Shown piece by piece: positions 7,956-16,415 of a stretch of 64,000 nucleotides of DNA; within the stretch, counting starts at the first letter, position 1, and the number at the start of each line of letters is the position of its first letter. This DNA is from JBBROS01 sp965260935 (GTDB taxonomy: Bacteria > Pseudomonadota > Alphaproteobacteria > Acetobacterales > Acetobacteraceae), in assembly GCA_965260935.1 (NCBI GenBank), contig OZ253374.1, forward strand, positions 310,001 to 374,000, given 5' to 3'. The notes beneath the pieces were generated by a model. It saw only the letters and a program-made list of their open reading frames with translations, had not been told where the DNA came from and did not search any database. The position numbers and the translations under genes were made by a program.

Positions 7956-8234
7956 ATGAAGAAGCGGTTCTCGGTGGAGCAGATCGTGGCGGTGCTGAAG
8001 CAGGCGGAACTCGGGCTGCCGGTGGCTGACCTGATCCGCAAGGTCGGCATTTCCGAGCAGACCTTTTACCGGTGGAAGAAGCAGTATGCCGGGCTGCAAA
8101 GTGACCAGGTCCGTGAGTTCAAGCAGATCTCGGAAGAGAACGCCCGGCTGAAGCGGCTGATGGCCGAGCTGAGCCTGGACAAGGCCGTGTTGCAGGACGT
8201 GCTGTCAAAAAAGTTCCCCGGCCCGCGCTCATGA
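7956..8234 (+). CDS. IS3-family transposase OrfA
   Basis: A 92-residue protein from ATG 7956: MKKRFSVEQIVAVLKQAELG, a helix-turn-helix (VADLIRKVGISEQTFYRWKK) and a leucine-zipper-like tail (ISEENARLKRLMAELSLDKA). This is standard OrfA of IS3-type elements. The IS left end is near 7879. The OrfB that should follow by frameshifting is broken, so the element cannot move unaided. Confidence 0.8.
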   Translation: MKKRFSVEQIVAVLKQAELGLPVADLIRKVGISEQTFYRWKKQYAGLQSDQVREFKQISEENARLKRLMAELSLDKAVLQDVLSKKFPGPRS

Positions 8235-8248
8235 AAGAGGTCGTAGCC

Positions 8249-8390
8249 TAAGTGGCAGCAAGCCACGGCTACAGCCAGCGACGGGCCTGTTCGCTGACCA
8301 AGCAGCACCGTTCCACCCAGCGCAAGCCGAGCCGACGCGATCCCCGGCTGGAGATCCGGCAGCGCATGCGTGAGATCGCGGCAACCCGGG
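8249..8390 (+). pseudogene. IS3-family transposase OrfB, N-terminal fragment
   Basis: After an early stop (ATG AAA GAG GTC GTA GCC TAA at 8231) the OrfB sequence resumes with SHGYSQRRACSLTKQHRSTQ and RLEIRQRMREIAATRV, as in IS3 OrfB. It then ends where ISL3 copy 2 begins (TGACCATCCCCCGTTACGG from 8391). The DDE core is absent. Confidence 0.7.
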
Positions 8391-8492
8391 TGACCATCCC
8401 CCGTTACGGCGGTTCTCCCGCGCTTTGCGTGGATTATGACGATAAAGCACTGATATTTGGGCGCCGGTGTCGCGCTACTTATAGAACATAAC

Positions 8493-9157
8493 ATGAACGA
8501 GCTTTGTCCCATGCCGGGCTGCCGCGTCGAGGCGATCACGCCCGACGGCCCGGACCTTTTCCACGTCGCCGCGCATGGCACCCGCCCTGGCGGGCGCTGC
8601 CCGGACTGCGGACGTGCGAGCCGCGCTGTGCACAGCCGCTATCGCCGGCACCCGGCCGACCTGCCCTCGCTTGGGCATCGGGTGCGCGTCGGGTTGCGGG
8701 TGCGGCGCTTCTACTGCCGCAACGCCAAATGCGCACGGCGTACCTTTGCCGAGCGCCTGCCGGAATTGATGGCGCCCCACGCCCGGCGCACGCGCCGGTT
8801 GGCCGCAGCGCAGGCGCGGGCTGGGGCGGCTCTCGGCGGCGAAGCGGGCGCCAGGCTGTTGCCCTGCCTTGCCATGCCGGCGAGCGCGGACACCGTGCTG
8901 CGCCTGGTCCGCAAGCTTCCGCTGCCCGAGCTGGAGCCGCCACGCGCCGTAGTCGTGGACGACTGGGCGATGCGCAAGGGGCACACCTACGGCACGATCG
9001 TGGTGGATCTCGAACGCCGCCGCGTGGTGGACCTGCTGCCTGACCGCACGGCCGAGACGCTGGCGAACTGGCTGCGGCAACGCCCGAACATCGCGGTCGT
9101 CGCCCGCGACCGCTCGACGGAGTATGCGCGCGGCGCCGCCCTGGGCGCGCCCGATGG
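8493..9157 (+). pseudogene. ISL3-family transposase, 5' part (copy 2)
   Basis: From ATG 8493 the protein is almost identical to residues 1-222 of the intact transposase at 31405-33084: the zinc finger CPDCGRASR, RRFYCRNAKCARRTF, and the DDE start VVVDDWAMRKGHTYGTIVVD. Identity ends at RGAALGAPD, exactly where a 290-bp hairpin element starts. The remainder of the gene does not reappear on the other side. The left end (GGTTCTCCCGCGCTTTGCGT) is at 8411. Confidence 0.8.
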
Positions 9158-9447
9158 CCCTGAGCCAACACCTTTGTCACCAGGGGCCATTTCGGATCAT
9201 GCAAGGGCTGTGATTCGGTTGCACATGCCGGGGTCCGAGGCCGCCGCAAGGGTCCACGTGCGTCCGGAACGGCCACACCGGCGTCCCGCAACCGATCGGT
9301 TGCGGAACGCCAGGGCTGCTGTTCCGGACGCGCGTGGCCCCTTACGGCTGCCTCAACCCCGACATATGCACCCGCATCACAGCCCTCGCCTGACCCGAAA
9401 TGCCCCCATCCGGAATAGCCCCTGGTGACAAAGGTGCTGGTTCAGGG
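9158..9447. repeat. 290-bp hairpin element (MITE-like long palindrome)
   Basis: The ends CCCTGAGCCAACACCTTTGT (9158) and CCCTGAACCAGCACCTTTGT (inverse, ending 9447) match with few differences. Matching continues inward through TCACCAGGGG, GGGCTGTGAT, CACGTGCGTCCGGAAC against its inverse, up to a perfect centre CGCAACCGATCGGTTGCG at 9287-9304. The whole segment is thus one imperfect inverted repeat of about 138 and 152 bases per arm, with no coding capacity. This structure is typical of a non-autonomous, hairpin-type transposable element. Part of the end (CCATTTCGGATC) also occurs in the end of the IS5 element at 49753, a possible hint to its helper. Confidence 0.7.
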
Positions 9448-9566
9448 CAGTGTTGCGCACGGCGCGGCTGAGCAGGACGCGTCCTGACGCTTAAGTCCGG
9501 CCTCGAGCGAGGCCGACCGCCGAGATTTGGCGTGGAACGACGGCACCAAACGTTAGGTTTTATCCA

Positions 9567-10343
9567 CTAGAACTTGCCGTTGTTGTTGCGCCACTGGTCG
9601 CGCGCGGCGATCCGCTCGATCACGTCCCAGTGCTCAACGATCCTGCCGTCCGCGAGCCGATAAAGGTCGTAGAAGGAGGTCGGCGCCTTCGTCTCCGCGC
9701 CCTCGGTCGTCCGGCCCTCACTGATCGCCAGCACGAAATTGCCTTCGCCGATGATCCGGTGCAGGCGATCGTAGCGGTATTGCGCCTCCCCCAGCGACCG
9801 CACTAGCGCCGCGACGCCGTCCCCGATGTCGGGATTGTGCTGAAGCAGCCCGTCGCCGTGGAAGAACTGGCCGATCCGCCCAAGGTCGCGAGCGATCAGG
9901 ACGTCGGTCGTGAACCGCTCGACGACCGCCTTGTTGACCGCCGTATGCTCGTGATCCGTCATCACCGTGGCGCCGTCGGTCATCGTCCGGCCGCTCGGAT
10001 TGGGGTGGGACGGCAGGCTCTGGAGGTTATCCCAGTGCTCAACGATGCGGTCGCCTTCCCAGCGATGCACCTCGAACCCGGCCATGGCGCCCCAATCGCC
10101 GAGCAGATAGTCATTGTGGACGAAACTGATGTCGCCGTCCTCAACCGCCCGGCAAACACGGACATTGCGCTGATCGGCCGGCAGCTCGTCCATGAACTGA
10201 AGGATCGGACCGAGCCCGTCGGGGATCAGCACGTTGTGCTGAACATATTGGCGTGAGTCGAAGAACGACAGCGGATAAAGCGATCCGCCGTTCATCAAAC
10301 TTTGCTGGATAGCAGCGGATCGTTCTTTTTTCGACTCAAGCAT
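9567..10343 (-). CDS. SnoaL-like / NTF2-fold protein with two tandem domains
   Basis: A 258-residue protein from ATG 10343. Two similar halves are visible: VQHNVLIPDG ... EVHRWEGDRIVEHWDNLQSL, and LLQHNPDIGDG ... DLYRLADGRIVEHWDVIERI. The QHNP and RIVEHWD motifs are those of the predicted SnoaL-like family. These alpha+beta barrel proteins include isomerases, hydrolases and binding proteins, so the substrate cannot be stated. It is divergent from the LysR gene at 10593, which probably regulates it. The ATG was preferred over upstream alternatives because motif homology begins soon after. Confidence 0.75.
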   Translation of the reverse strand: MLESKKERSAAIQQSLMNGGSLYPLSFFDSRQYVQHNVLIPDGLGPILQFMDELPADQRNVRVCRAVEDGDISFVHNDYLLGDWGAMAGFEVHRWEGDRIVEHWDNLQSLPSHPNPSGRTMTDGATVMTDHEHTAVNKAVVERFTTDVLIARDLGRIGQFFHGDGLLQHNPDIGDGVAALVRSLGEAQYRYDRLHRIIGEGNFVLAISEGRTTEGAETKAPTSFYDLYRLADGRIVEHWDVIERIAARDQWRNNNGKF

Positions 10344-10592
10344 AGTGAGGCTCCGTCGCGGAGGAGATGTTTGATGATCGAGGCTGCGGCCTGTTTGGGA
10401 GCGGCATCCGCTGTTGACCTGCGTCATCGCTTATTCCGCCCTTCATGCCGCACCGTCGATGATGAGGGCCGCGGCCCATAAGATTGCAGCGATCGTCCTA
10501 TGACGGTTGCCAATGGTCCGTCACCAGAGATGTATGGTTGGCGGATCATCAGACGAGCTACAATGTTTTGGCTGCTGCCATAGGAAGGAACT

Positions 10593-11537
10593 ATGATAAC
10601 GTCGTCGGACTTGGCGCTTCTCCCAGCCTTGGCGGCGCTGCTCGAGGAGGCGAACGTCACCCGTGCGGCGACCCGGCAGGGCATCAGCCAGCCAAGCATG
10701 ACCGCGAAACTGGCGCGGCTGCGGGACCTGACGGGAGACGCGCTGCTGGTGCCAGCAGGGAACGGACGCGGCATGGTTCTGACACCTCGGGCTGTGCTGA
10801 TGCGTCCCCAGGTCTTGGAAGCGCTGGCGACTGCTGCGAACTCACTTCGCGGCTTCGCTGGGTTCGATCCAACGAGGAGCCAAGCGACTTTGCGGATCGT
10901 CGCCAGCGACAATGCGGCGACGCTGGTTGCGGCGACCCTGCTCGCCGACCTTGCGGCCACGGGCGCCCGCGGGCTCCGGGTCCGACTGCTCGGCCCGCGC
11001 GACCATCCGATCGCGCAACAGCTCGAACGCGGCGGCGCCGATCTCGCTATCGCGATCGCAACGACCGTTCCTGGCGCGGATCGGCTCCATTGCCACCCCG
11101 TGCTGACTGACGCGCTCGCCACCGCGCAGCGCAAGGGGCATCCGCGCGGCACCGCCTCGCTCGGGTTGGATGCTTTCTGCGCGGCGGACCATCTGCTCGT
11201 CGAGAGTGGCCACGGCATTTTCCGAGGGGTGGTGGACGATGCGCTGGCTCGTCTCGGACGGACGCGCCGCGTGGCGTTGTCCTCCGAAAGCTACGCGCTT
11301 GCGCCGCTGATCGCGGCGCAAAGCGACTTGATGGTGACGCTTCCGCGCCTGCTCCTCGCGGAACATGGCGATAGGCTGGACCTATTCGATCCGCCGCTTC
11401 CGTTGGAGCGGTTCACCGTCGTCGCGATGTGGCATGACCGGACCGACCAGGACCCGCTCAATCAATGGGTGCGCTATCAGCTCTTCGCGGCGTTCGAAGC
11501 GCGGCAACGGGCGCAGGAGGGGCGAGCCATCCCATAA
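10593..11537 (+). CDS. LysR-family transcriptional regulator
   Basis: A 314-residue protein. The N-terminal winged helix-turn-helix is at residues 6-62 (LLPALAALLEEANVTRAATR, QGISQPSMTAKLARLRDLTG), followed by the LysR linker and an effector-binding domain ending DPPLPLERFTVVAMWHDR. ATG 10593 has AGGAAGGA about 8 bases upstream. It is divergent from the SnoaL-like gene, with a 249-bp shared promoter region, the classical LysR arrangement. The effector is unknown. Its C-terminus resembles the LysR fragment at the left edge of the window. Confidence 0.9.
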   Translation: MITSSDLALLPALAALLEEANVTRAATRQGISQPSMTAKLARLRDLTGDALLVPAGNGRGMVLTPRAVLMRPQVLEALATAANSLRGFAGFDPTRSQATLRIVASDNAATLVAATLLADLAATGARGLRVRLLGPRDHPIAQQLERGGADLAIAIATTVPGADRLHCHPVLTDALATAQRKGHPRGTASLGLDAFCAADHLLVESGHGIFRGVVDDALARLGRTRRVALSSESYALAPLIAAQSDLMVTLPRLLLAEHGDRLDLFDPPLPLERFTVVAMWHDRTDQDPLNQWVRYQLFAAFEARQRAQEGRAIP

Positions 11538-11796
11538 AGTGCGGGAGAGCCTCCTTCCACCGCGCAGTCCCAGTGTGTATGCTTGGCAACGTTCGAGTTT
11601 GCACAGCACGCAAACAGGCCTGCTTCAGCAAGCATCCACCATCAGAGATGATTGTTTATCGAAATGAAAAGCTGACTTTCTAACCATATCAGCACATTAC
11701 CATCGTGCTGCTACCGCAAAATGTTGAAAGTAAACGCTTTTCAGATCGGCACTTTCGGCATGCTGGTTACGACAAGGCCTGATTGGCAGCCACTTC
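11538..11796. other. Intergenic region, relatively AT-rich
   Basis: About 260 bases without a supported gene. GC content drops, for example around 11640-11735, compared with the genes on either side. No clear hairpin terminator or operator was identified. The 3' part may hold the degraded first codons of the GNAT gene in another frame (VTTRPDWQPLL from about 11770). Confidence 0.4.
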
Positions 11797-12126
11797 TTGC
11801 CTATGTGGACCGACTCGCCAACCACGGCAGGAGCGGTTGTTCCGGACGGCCGCGAGCGGGTGTCGGCATTCATAGCAGAAGCGCGGGAGCGTCTCGCGTT
11901 CGCGGCGTTCATAGCGGAGGTGGATGGCGTGCCAGTGGGATCGGCCTCATGCCAGCTTCACCTCACTCCCTACCCGAACGTGCTAGAGCCGGGCTATCGC
12001 CGCTACGGTTACATTTGGGGCGTGTACGTCGAGCTAGACTGGCGCCGGCGCGGGCTGGCACGTCAACTGACAGAGGCCACGCTGACCTACCTGCGTGACC
12101 TGGCCTGCACGCGGGTGATCCTCAAT
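11797..12126 (+). pseudogene. GNAT-family N-acetyltransferase, truncated
   Basis: The frame holds AAFIAEVDGVPVGSASCQLH, then GYIWGVYVELDWRRRGLARQ and LTEATLTYLRDLACTRVILN. It shows the GNAT beta-strands and the acetyl-CoA-binding R/Q-x-x-G-x-G/A type loop (RRRGLA). After VILNAS, where GNATs continue with A/S-xxx-ALYExxGF, the sequence becomes the antisense of an SDR gene, so the C-terminus is lost. The true N-terminus may lie in another frame (TTRPDWQPLL), implying an additional frameshift near 11795. Confidence 0.65.
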
Positions 12127-12257
12127 GCATCGTCATGCCGCCGCACAGCAACGGCAACCTTGGCGCCGCGCGAGGCGAGCAGCCGCGCCACCTCCGCGCC
12201 GGTGCCCGTGCTGCCACCCGTGATCAGGACGACCTTGCCTTATATTCCCTGGCTCAT
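12127..12257 (-). pseudogene. Short-chain dehydrogenase/reductase, N-terminal fragment with early stop
   Basis: ATG 12257 overlaps the stop of the OYE gene (ATGA). The frame reads MSQGI, a TAA stop, then GKVVLITGGSTGTGAEVARL and LASRGAKVAVAVRR: the Rossmann TGxxxGxG NAD(P)-binding motif of SDR enzymes. Codon 6 is probably a mutated Glu or Lys codon. At about 12130 the sequence changes to the GNAT gene on the opposite strand. It was the last gene of the electrophile operon and is dead twice over. Confidence 0.7.
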
Positions 12258-13411
12258 GCTGCCGCCTTCGCCATCGGGTGCTGATTAGGCCCCGCGTAGG
12301 CCGGGTAGTCGGTAAAGCCCTGCTCGGCCCCGCCGTACAGCGTTGCCGGGTCGAGCGCGTTCAGCGGCCAGCCATTGGCGATGCGCCGGGGCAGGTCGGG
12401 GTTGGCGATGAACGGCCGGCCGATGGCCACGAGGTCGGCGAGGCCCGCCTCCAGGAGGCGAGCGCCCCGCTCTGCGGTGTAGCGGCCCGCGTAGATGATC
12501 CGGCCGCTGAACGCCTGCCTTATATCGCGACGGAACGCCTCGGGCAGGTCGGGCGCGTTGTCCCAGTCGGCTTCAGCGATCGACAGGTAGGCGACGCCGG
12601 CCTCCTCAAGCACCTTGACCGCTTCGACGTAGGTCCGGTGCGGATCGTCCTCGACGAAGCCGATGTAGACCCGGTCCTGATCGGTGCTGGTGAACAGGGG
12701 CGTGAAGCGGACACCGAGGCGGTCCGGACCCACGACCGCGCTCACGGCCTGAACGATCTCCCGCAGGAACCGCAGCCTGTTCGGCAGCGATCCACCATAG
12801 TCGTCTATGCGCCGGTTCGCATGCTCCGAGATGAATTGATTGACCAGGTAGCCGTTGGCCGCATGGATCTCGACACCATCGAAACCGGCGCTTACCGCGT
12901 TCTGCGCGGCCTGTGCGTAGAGCGCGACCATCTCCTTGATCTCGGCGACGCTGAGCTCGCGCGGCATCGAGGGCGCGACAAGCGTGCCGACGCCCGGGCT
13001 GGTTTCGATGAAGGCCTTCACCTTTTCCGCCTGGATTGCGGAGGGCGCGACAGGCGCCGCGCCGCCCGGTTGCAACGCCGTGTGGGAGACGCGGCCGACA
13101 TGCCAGAGCTGGGCGAAGATGACGCCGCCTTCGGCATGCACCGCGTCCGTCACCTTCCGCCATCCCTCGATTTGCGCCTCGCTGTAGATACCAGGCGTCC
13201 AGGCGTAGCCCTGGCCGCGCGGCTCAATCTGCGCGCCTTCGCTCACCATGAAACCGGCGCTGGCGCGCTGGCGGTAATAGGCCGCCATCAGGGCGGTCGG
13301 GACATCATCGGGCTGGCCGCTTCTCTGGCGCGTGAGCGGCGGCAGGACGATGCGGTTCTTCAGGGTGTAGCGGCCGAGCGTGACCGGCTCGAACAACGAG
13401 CTGTAATTCAT
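12254..13411 (-). CDS. Old Yellow Enzyme family alkene reductase (NemA-like)
   Basis: A 385-residue flavoprotein, full length for the family. It begins SLFEPVTLGRYTLKNRIVLP with PPLTR of the FMN site. It has AQLWHVGRVSH, the active-site segment GFDGVEIHAANGYLVNQF, EHANRRIDDYGGS, and the FMN phosphate region GLADLVAIGRPFIANPDLP. It should reduce activated C=C bonds (enals, enones, N-ethylmaleimide, nitro compounds) with NAD(P)H in the cytoplasm. It is fourth in the TetR-led operon, 40 bases after the aldehyde dehydrogenase, and translationally coupled to a broken SDR. Confidence 0.92.
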   Translation of the reverse strand: MNYSSLFEPVTLGRYTLKNRIVLPPLTRQRSGQPDDVPTALMAAYYRQRASAGFMVSEGAQIEPRGQGYAWTPGIYSEAQIEGWRKVTDAVHAEGGVIFAQLWHVGRVSHTALQPGGAAPVAPSAIQAEKVKAFIETSPGVGTLVAPSMPRELSVAEIKEMVALYAQAAQNAVSAGFDGVEIHAANGYLVNQFISEHANRRIDDYGGSLPNRLRFLREIVQAVSAVVGPDRLGVRFTPLFTSTDQDRVYIGFVEDDPHRTYVEAVKVLEEAGVAYLSIAEADWDNAPDLPEAFRRDIRQAFSGRIIYAGRYTAERGARLLEAGLADLVAIGRPFIANPDLPRRIANGWPLNALDPATLYGGAEQGFTDYPAYAGPNQHPMAKAAA

Positions 13412-13451
13412 GATGGGTTTCTTTCGAGGAAGGATGTTGCGCGGTTGGGGG

Positions 13452-14924
13452 CTACAGGCCGCCGAGGCTCAGGTATTTGAGGTTGAGGTAGTCCTCGATG
13501 CCGTGCGCGGCCCCTTCCCGGCCGATGCCGCTGTCCTTCACGCCGCCGAACGGCGCCTCCACCGTCGTGATCACGCCCGCGTTGATCCCGACCATGCCGC
13601 TCTGCAATGCACGGGCGACGCGGAAGGTGCGGGCGAGATCGCGGGTGAAGAAATAGGCGGCAAGGCCGAACTCGGTGGCGTTCGCGGCGTCGATGGCCTC
13701 CTGCTCGTCGTGAAAGCGGAACAGCGCGGCGACGGGGCCGAACGTCTCCTCGTGGGCGATGAGCATGTCCGGCGTTGCGTCGGCGATGATGGTGGGTTCG
13801 AAGAAGGTCGCGCCGAGCGCATGACGCTGGCCGCCCAGCAGGACGCGACCGCCCTTGTCCCGCGCGTCCTTGACGTGGGCCTCGACCTTCTGCACCGCTG
13901 CCTTGTTGATCAGAGGCCCTTGCTCGACACCGGCCTCGAAGCCGTTGCCGACCTTCATCTGCCCGACACGATCGGCCAAACGCCGCGCGAACTCGTCGTA
14001 GATGCCGTCCTGGACGTAGAAGCGGTTGGTGCAGACGCAGGTCTGGCCGCTGTTGCGAAACTTGCCGGCGACGGCGTTCTCGACCGCGAGATCAAGGTCG
14101 GCGTCGTCGAAGACGATCGTGGGCGCGTTGCCGCCAAGCTCCATGGAAAGCTTCTTCATGGTCCCGGCGGACTGGGCGTAGAGCAGCTTGCCGACCCGGG
14201 TCGAACCGGTGAAAGTGATCTTGCGGACCAGCGGGTTGGCGCTGAGTTCGCCGCCGACCGCGGCGCCGTCTCCCGTCACGACGTTCACCACGCCTGCGGG
14301 AACGCCGGCCTTCTCCGCCAGCACCGCGTAGAGCAGGCCGCAATAAGGCGTGAACTCCGAGGGCTTGATGACGATCGTGCAGCCTGCCGCGAGGGCGGGC
14401 GCCACCTTGCGCGACAGCATGGAGAACGGGAAGTTCCAGGGCGAGATCGCGCCGACGACGCCGACCGGCTCGCGCGTCACCAGGATCTGGCGGTCCCTCC
14501 AGGGCGAGGGGATGATCTCGCCGTTGACGCGCCGGGCCTCCTCGGCGAACCACTGCAGGTAGTCGGCGCCGAGCTTCATCTCGGTGCGGGCCTCGGCGAG
14601 CGGCTTGCCCTGCTCGAACGTCAACAGGGCGGCCAGCTCGTCGAGGTTGTCGCGGACGGTCTGGGCCATGCGGTTGAGGAACCCGGCGCGTTCGGTCGCC
14701 GTGGTCATCGACCACGAGGCGAACGCAGCGTGCGCGGCGTCGATGGCGCGGCGGGTCTCGACGGCGCCGGACCAGGGGATCTCGCCGATCCGGGCCTCGG
14801 TCGCAGGATCATCGACCCCGTAGACCCGGCCGTCGTCTGCGGGGACCCACTGCCCGCCGACGTGGTTGGCTTCCCGCAGCCAGCCGGCGACTTTGATCTG
14901 TTCAAGGGAGGCGGTGGTCATCAT
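13452..14924 (-). CDS. NAD(P)-dependent aldehyde dehydrogenase, succinate-semialdehyde dehydrogenase (GabD) type
   Basis: A 490-residue aldehyde dehydrogenase with WNFPFSMLSRKVAPALAAGC, the catalytic Glu in MELGGNAP, and the nucleophilic Cys in NSGQTCVCTNRFYVQ. The C-terminal motif is PFGGVKDSGIGREGAAHGIED. The NSGQTCVCTNR motif with two cysteines is typical of GabD-type enzymes. In this operon it more likely oxidises reactive aldehydes than serves GABA breakdown, since no aminotransferase is nearby (inference). All catalytic residues are present. Confidence 0.9.
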   Translation of the reverse strand: MMTTASLEQIKVAGWLREANHVGGQWVPADDGRVYGVDDPATEARIGEIPWSGAVETRRAIDAAHAAFASWSMTTATERAGFLNRMAQTVRDNLDELAALLTFEQGKPLAEARTEMKLGADYLQWFAEEARRVNGEIIPSPWRDRQILVTREPVGVVGAISPWNFPFSMLSRKVAPALAAGCTIVIKPSEFTPYCGLLYAVLAEKAGVPAGVVNVVTGDGAAVGGELSANPLVRKITFTGSTRVGKLLYAQSAGTMKKLSMELGGNAPTIVFDDADLDLAVENAVAGKFRNSGQTCVCTNRFYVQDGIYDEFARRLADRVGQMKVGNGFEAGVEQGPLINKAAVQKVEAHVKDARDKGGRVLLGGQRHALGATFFEPTIIADATPDMLIAHEETFGPVAALFRFHDEQEAIDAANATEFGLAAYFFTRDLARTFRVARALQSGMVGINAGVITTVEAPFGGVKDSGIGREGAAHGIEDYLNLKYLSLGGL

Positions 14925-14996
14925 GACGAGAGTCTTTCCTGGCTTCGGGGTGGATGTCGCGGGAGGCGCGTGTCGCCTCCCGCGACGCAGTTCCGC

Positions 14997-15689
14997 TTAG
15001 GCTGCTGCCGTGGTGGCGAACCGCTGGATCAGGACCTTCGCGGCCGGGCCTGACGAGTTGGGGTTCTGGCCCGTGATCAGGAGGCCGTCGCTGACGACGT
15101 ACGGCGCCCAGTCGGGACCCTTGGAGTAGATCCCGCCCTTGGCCTTGAGTTCGTCCTCGACCAGGAAGGGCACGACCTTGGTCAGGCCCACAGCCTCTTC
15201 CTCGGTGTTGGTGAACCCCGTGACCTTCTTGCTCTCGACCAGCGGCTTGCCGCCCGGCGTCGTGACGTGGCGCAGCACTCCGGGCGCGTGGCAGACGAGC
15301 GCGATGGGCTTGCCGGCTGCGAGGAAAGCTTGGATCAGCGCGATGGACGCCTTGTCCTCGGCCAGATCCCATAGCGGGCCATGACCGCCCGGATAGAAGA
15401 CGGTGTCGAAGTCCGACTGCGTGACGCTGTCCAGGCGCAGCGTAGCGGCGAGTTGGGCGTTGGCTGCCGCGTCCGCCTCGAAGCGCCGGGTCATGTCGGT
15501 CTGGAAGGACGGCTCGTTGCTCGCGGGATCGAGCGGCGGCTGGCCGCCCTTGGGCGAGGCCAGCACGACCTCCGCACCGGCGTCGCGGAACGCGTAATAG
15601 GGTGCCGCGAGTTCTTCGAGCCAGAAGCCTGTCTTGCGTCCGGTGTCGCCGAGCTGGTCGTGGGACGTCAGAACCATCAGAATCTTCAT
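14997..15689 (-). CDS. DJ-1/PfpI family type 1 glutamine amidotransferase-like protein (Hsp31/glyoxalase III-like)
   Basis: A 230-residue protein starting MKILMVLTSHDQLGDTGRKT. The LGDTGRKTGFWLEELAAPYY and VLASPKGGQPPLDPAS stretches are typical of the DJ-1/Hsp31 branch. The nucleophile elbow is ALVCHAPGVL, with Cys at about residue 137 and the following His; FYPGGHGPLWDL is also present. Relatives act as glutathione-independent glyoxalases or chaperones against methylglyoxal. The gene follows tetR, and an AGGA ribosome site lies about 7 bases upstream of the ATG. A TetR-type operator sits in its promoter at 15721-15735. Confidence 0.88.
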   Translation of the reverse strand: MKILMVLTSHDQLGDTGRKTGFWLEELAAPYYAFRDAGAEVVLASPKGGQPPLDPASNEPSFQTDMTRRFEADAAANAQLAATLRLDSVTQSDFDTVFYPGGHGPLWDLAEDKASIALIQAFLAAGKPIALVCHAPGVLRHVTTPGGKPLVESKKVTGFTNTEEEAVGLTKVVPFLVEDELKAKGGIYSKGPDWAPYVVSDGLLITGQNPNSSGPAAKVLIQRFATTAAA

Positions 15690-15720
15690 GTTGCTTATCC
15701 TGCGGATAGGTTATTGTTAG

Positions 15721-15735
15721 TAGACCGGTCGTCTA
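15721..15735. promoter_or_regulatory. Predicted TetR operator upstream of the DJ-1/PfpI gene
   Basis: TAGACCGGTCGTCTA has TAGAC/GTCTA arms. The same 15-mer with one change (TAGACTGGTCGTCTA) lies upstream of tetR at 16416-16430. On the minus strand it sits between possible -35 (TTTATA) and -10 (TAACAAT) elements, so a bound repressor would block transcription. Confidence 0.65.
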
Positions 15736-15789
15736 TAAACTAGGCACGAAAGGCGCCTCGGATTGAGGTGCAGCCAACACCTTCCCGTC

Positions 15790-16395
15790 TTAGGGGGGCA
15801 GGTGGAGGATCTGGCGAGTCGTCGTCATGGCCGCCTCGAAGGGTTGGATGTTGCGGACGATCTTCACCATCACGCTGGCCCCAAGCCAGAGCTGGTAAAG
15901 GCTCTGCGCAACACAGCCAGGATCGCCGTCGATCGATAGCGATCCTTCCGCAACGCCGGTTTCGATGGCCGTCCTCAGGCGGCTGGTGATCCCGGACGTG
16001 CCGTGCTTCAAGACGGAGCGCATGGCCTCGGAAAGGTCCGCGACCTCCGCACCCAGCTTCACGGCGAGGCACTTCCCCTGGCAATCGAAGAAGGACTGGG
16101 TCTCCTGCCATTGCTGCCAATAGGCCATCAGGCGCTGCGCCATGGTTAGGCCAGGCTGGCGAAGCGTATCGTCGAGGTCGGCCAGGTAGTCCTCGAAGTA
16201 GGTCGCAAGCATCGTCTCGCCGAATGCATCCTTGGAGCCGAAGTAGTGGTAGAACGACCCTTTCGGCACCCCGGCCCCTGCCAGGATCTCGTTGAGGCCG
16301 ACGGCAGAGAAGCCCTTGCCGGCCATGATGCGCTGGCCAGTTTCGAGGATGCTCTGACGGACACCGGACGTGTCCTGCGGGGCTGACGTGCTCAC
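15790..16395 (-). CDS. TetR-family repressor of the electrophile/aldehyde operon
   Basis: From GTG 16395 the protein has 201 residues. The N-terminal helix-turn-helix (residues about 12-55) is ILETGQRIMAGKGFSAVGLN, EILAGAGVPKGSFYHYFGSK. The C-terminal domain has FFDCQGKCLAVKLGAEVADL; the two cysteines in DCQGKC are candidate redox or electrophile sensors. The GTG start was chosen because the long frame upstream of it would contain the operator at 16416-16430. By analogy with NemR, it probably represses itself and the downstream operon until reactive electrophiles modify it (inference). Confidence 0.85.
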   Translation of the reverse strand: MSTSAPQDTSGVRQSILETGQRIMAGKGFSAVGLNEILAGAGVPKGSFYHYFGSKDAFGETMLATYFEDYLADLDDTLRQPGLTMAQRLMAYWQQWQETQSFFDCQGKCLAVKLGAEVADLSEAMRSVLKHGTSGITSRLRTAIETGVAEGSLSIDGDPGCVAQSLYQLWLGASVMVKIVRNIQPFEAAMTTTRQILHLPP

Positions 16396-16415
16396 AGCAG
16401 CTGTAAAGCATGAAA

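Noticed and set aside
13410..15053. 547-codon plus-strand frame opposite the aldehyde dehydrogenase
   Set aside because: Antisense shadow; the minus strand has all aldehyde dehydrogenase motifs.
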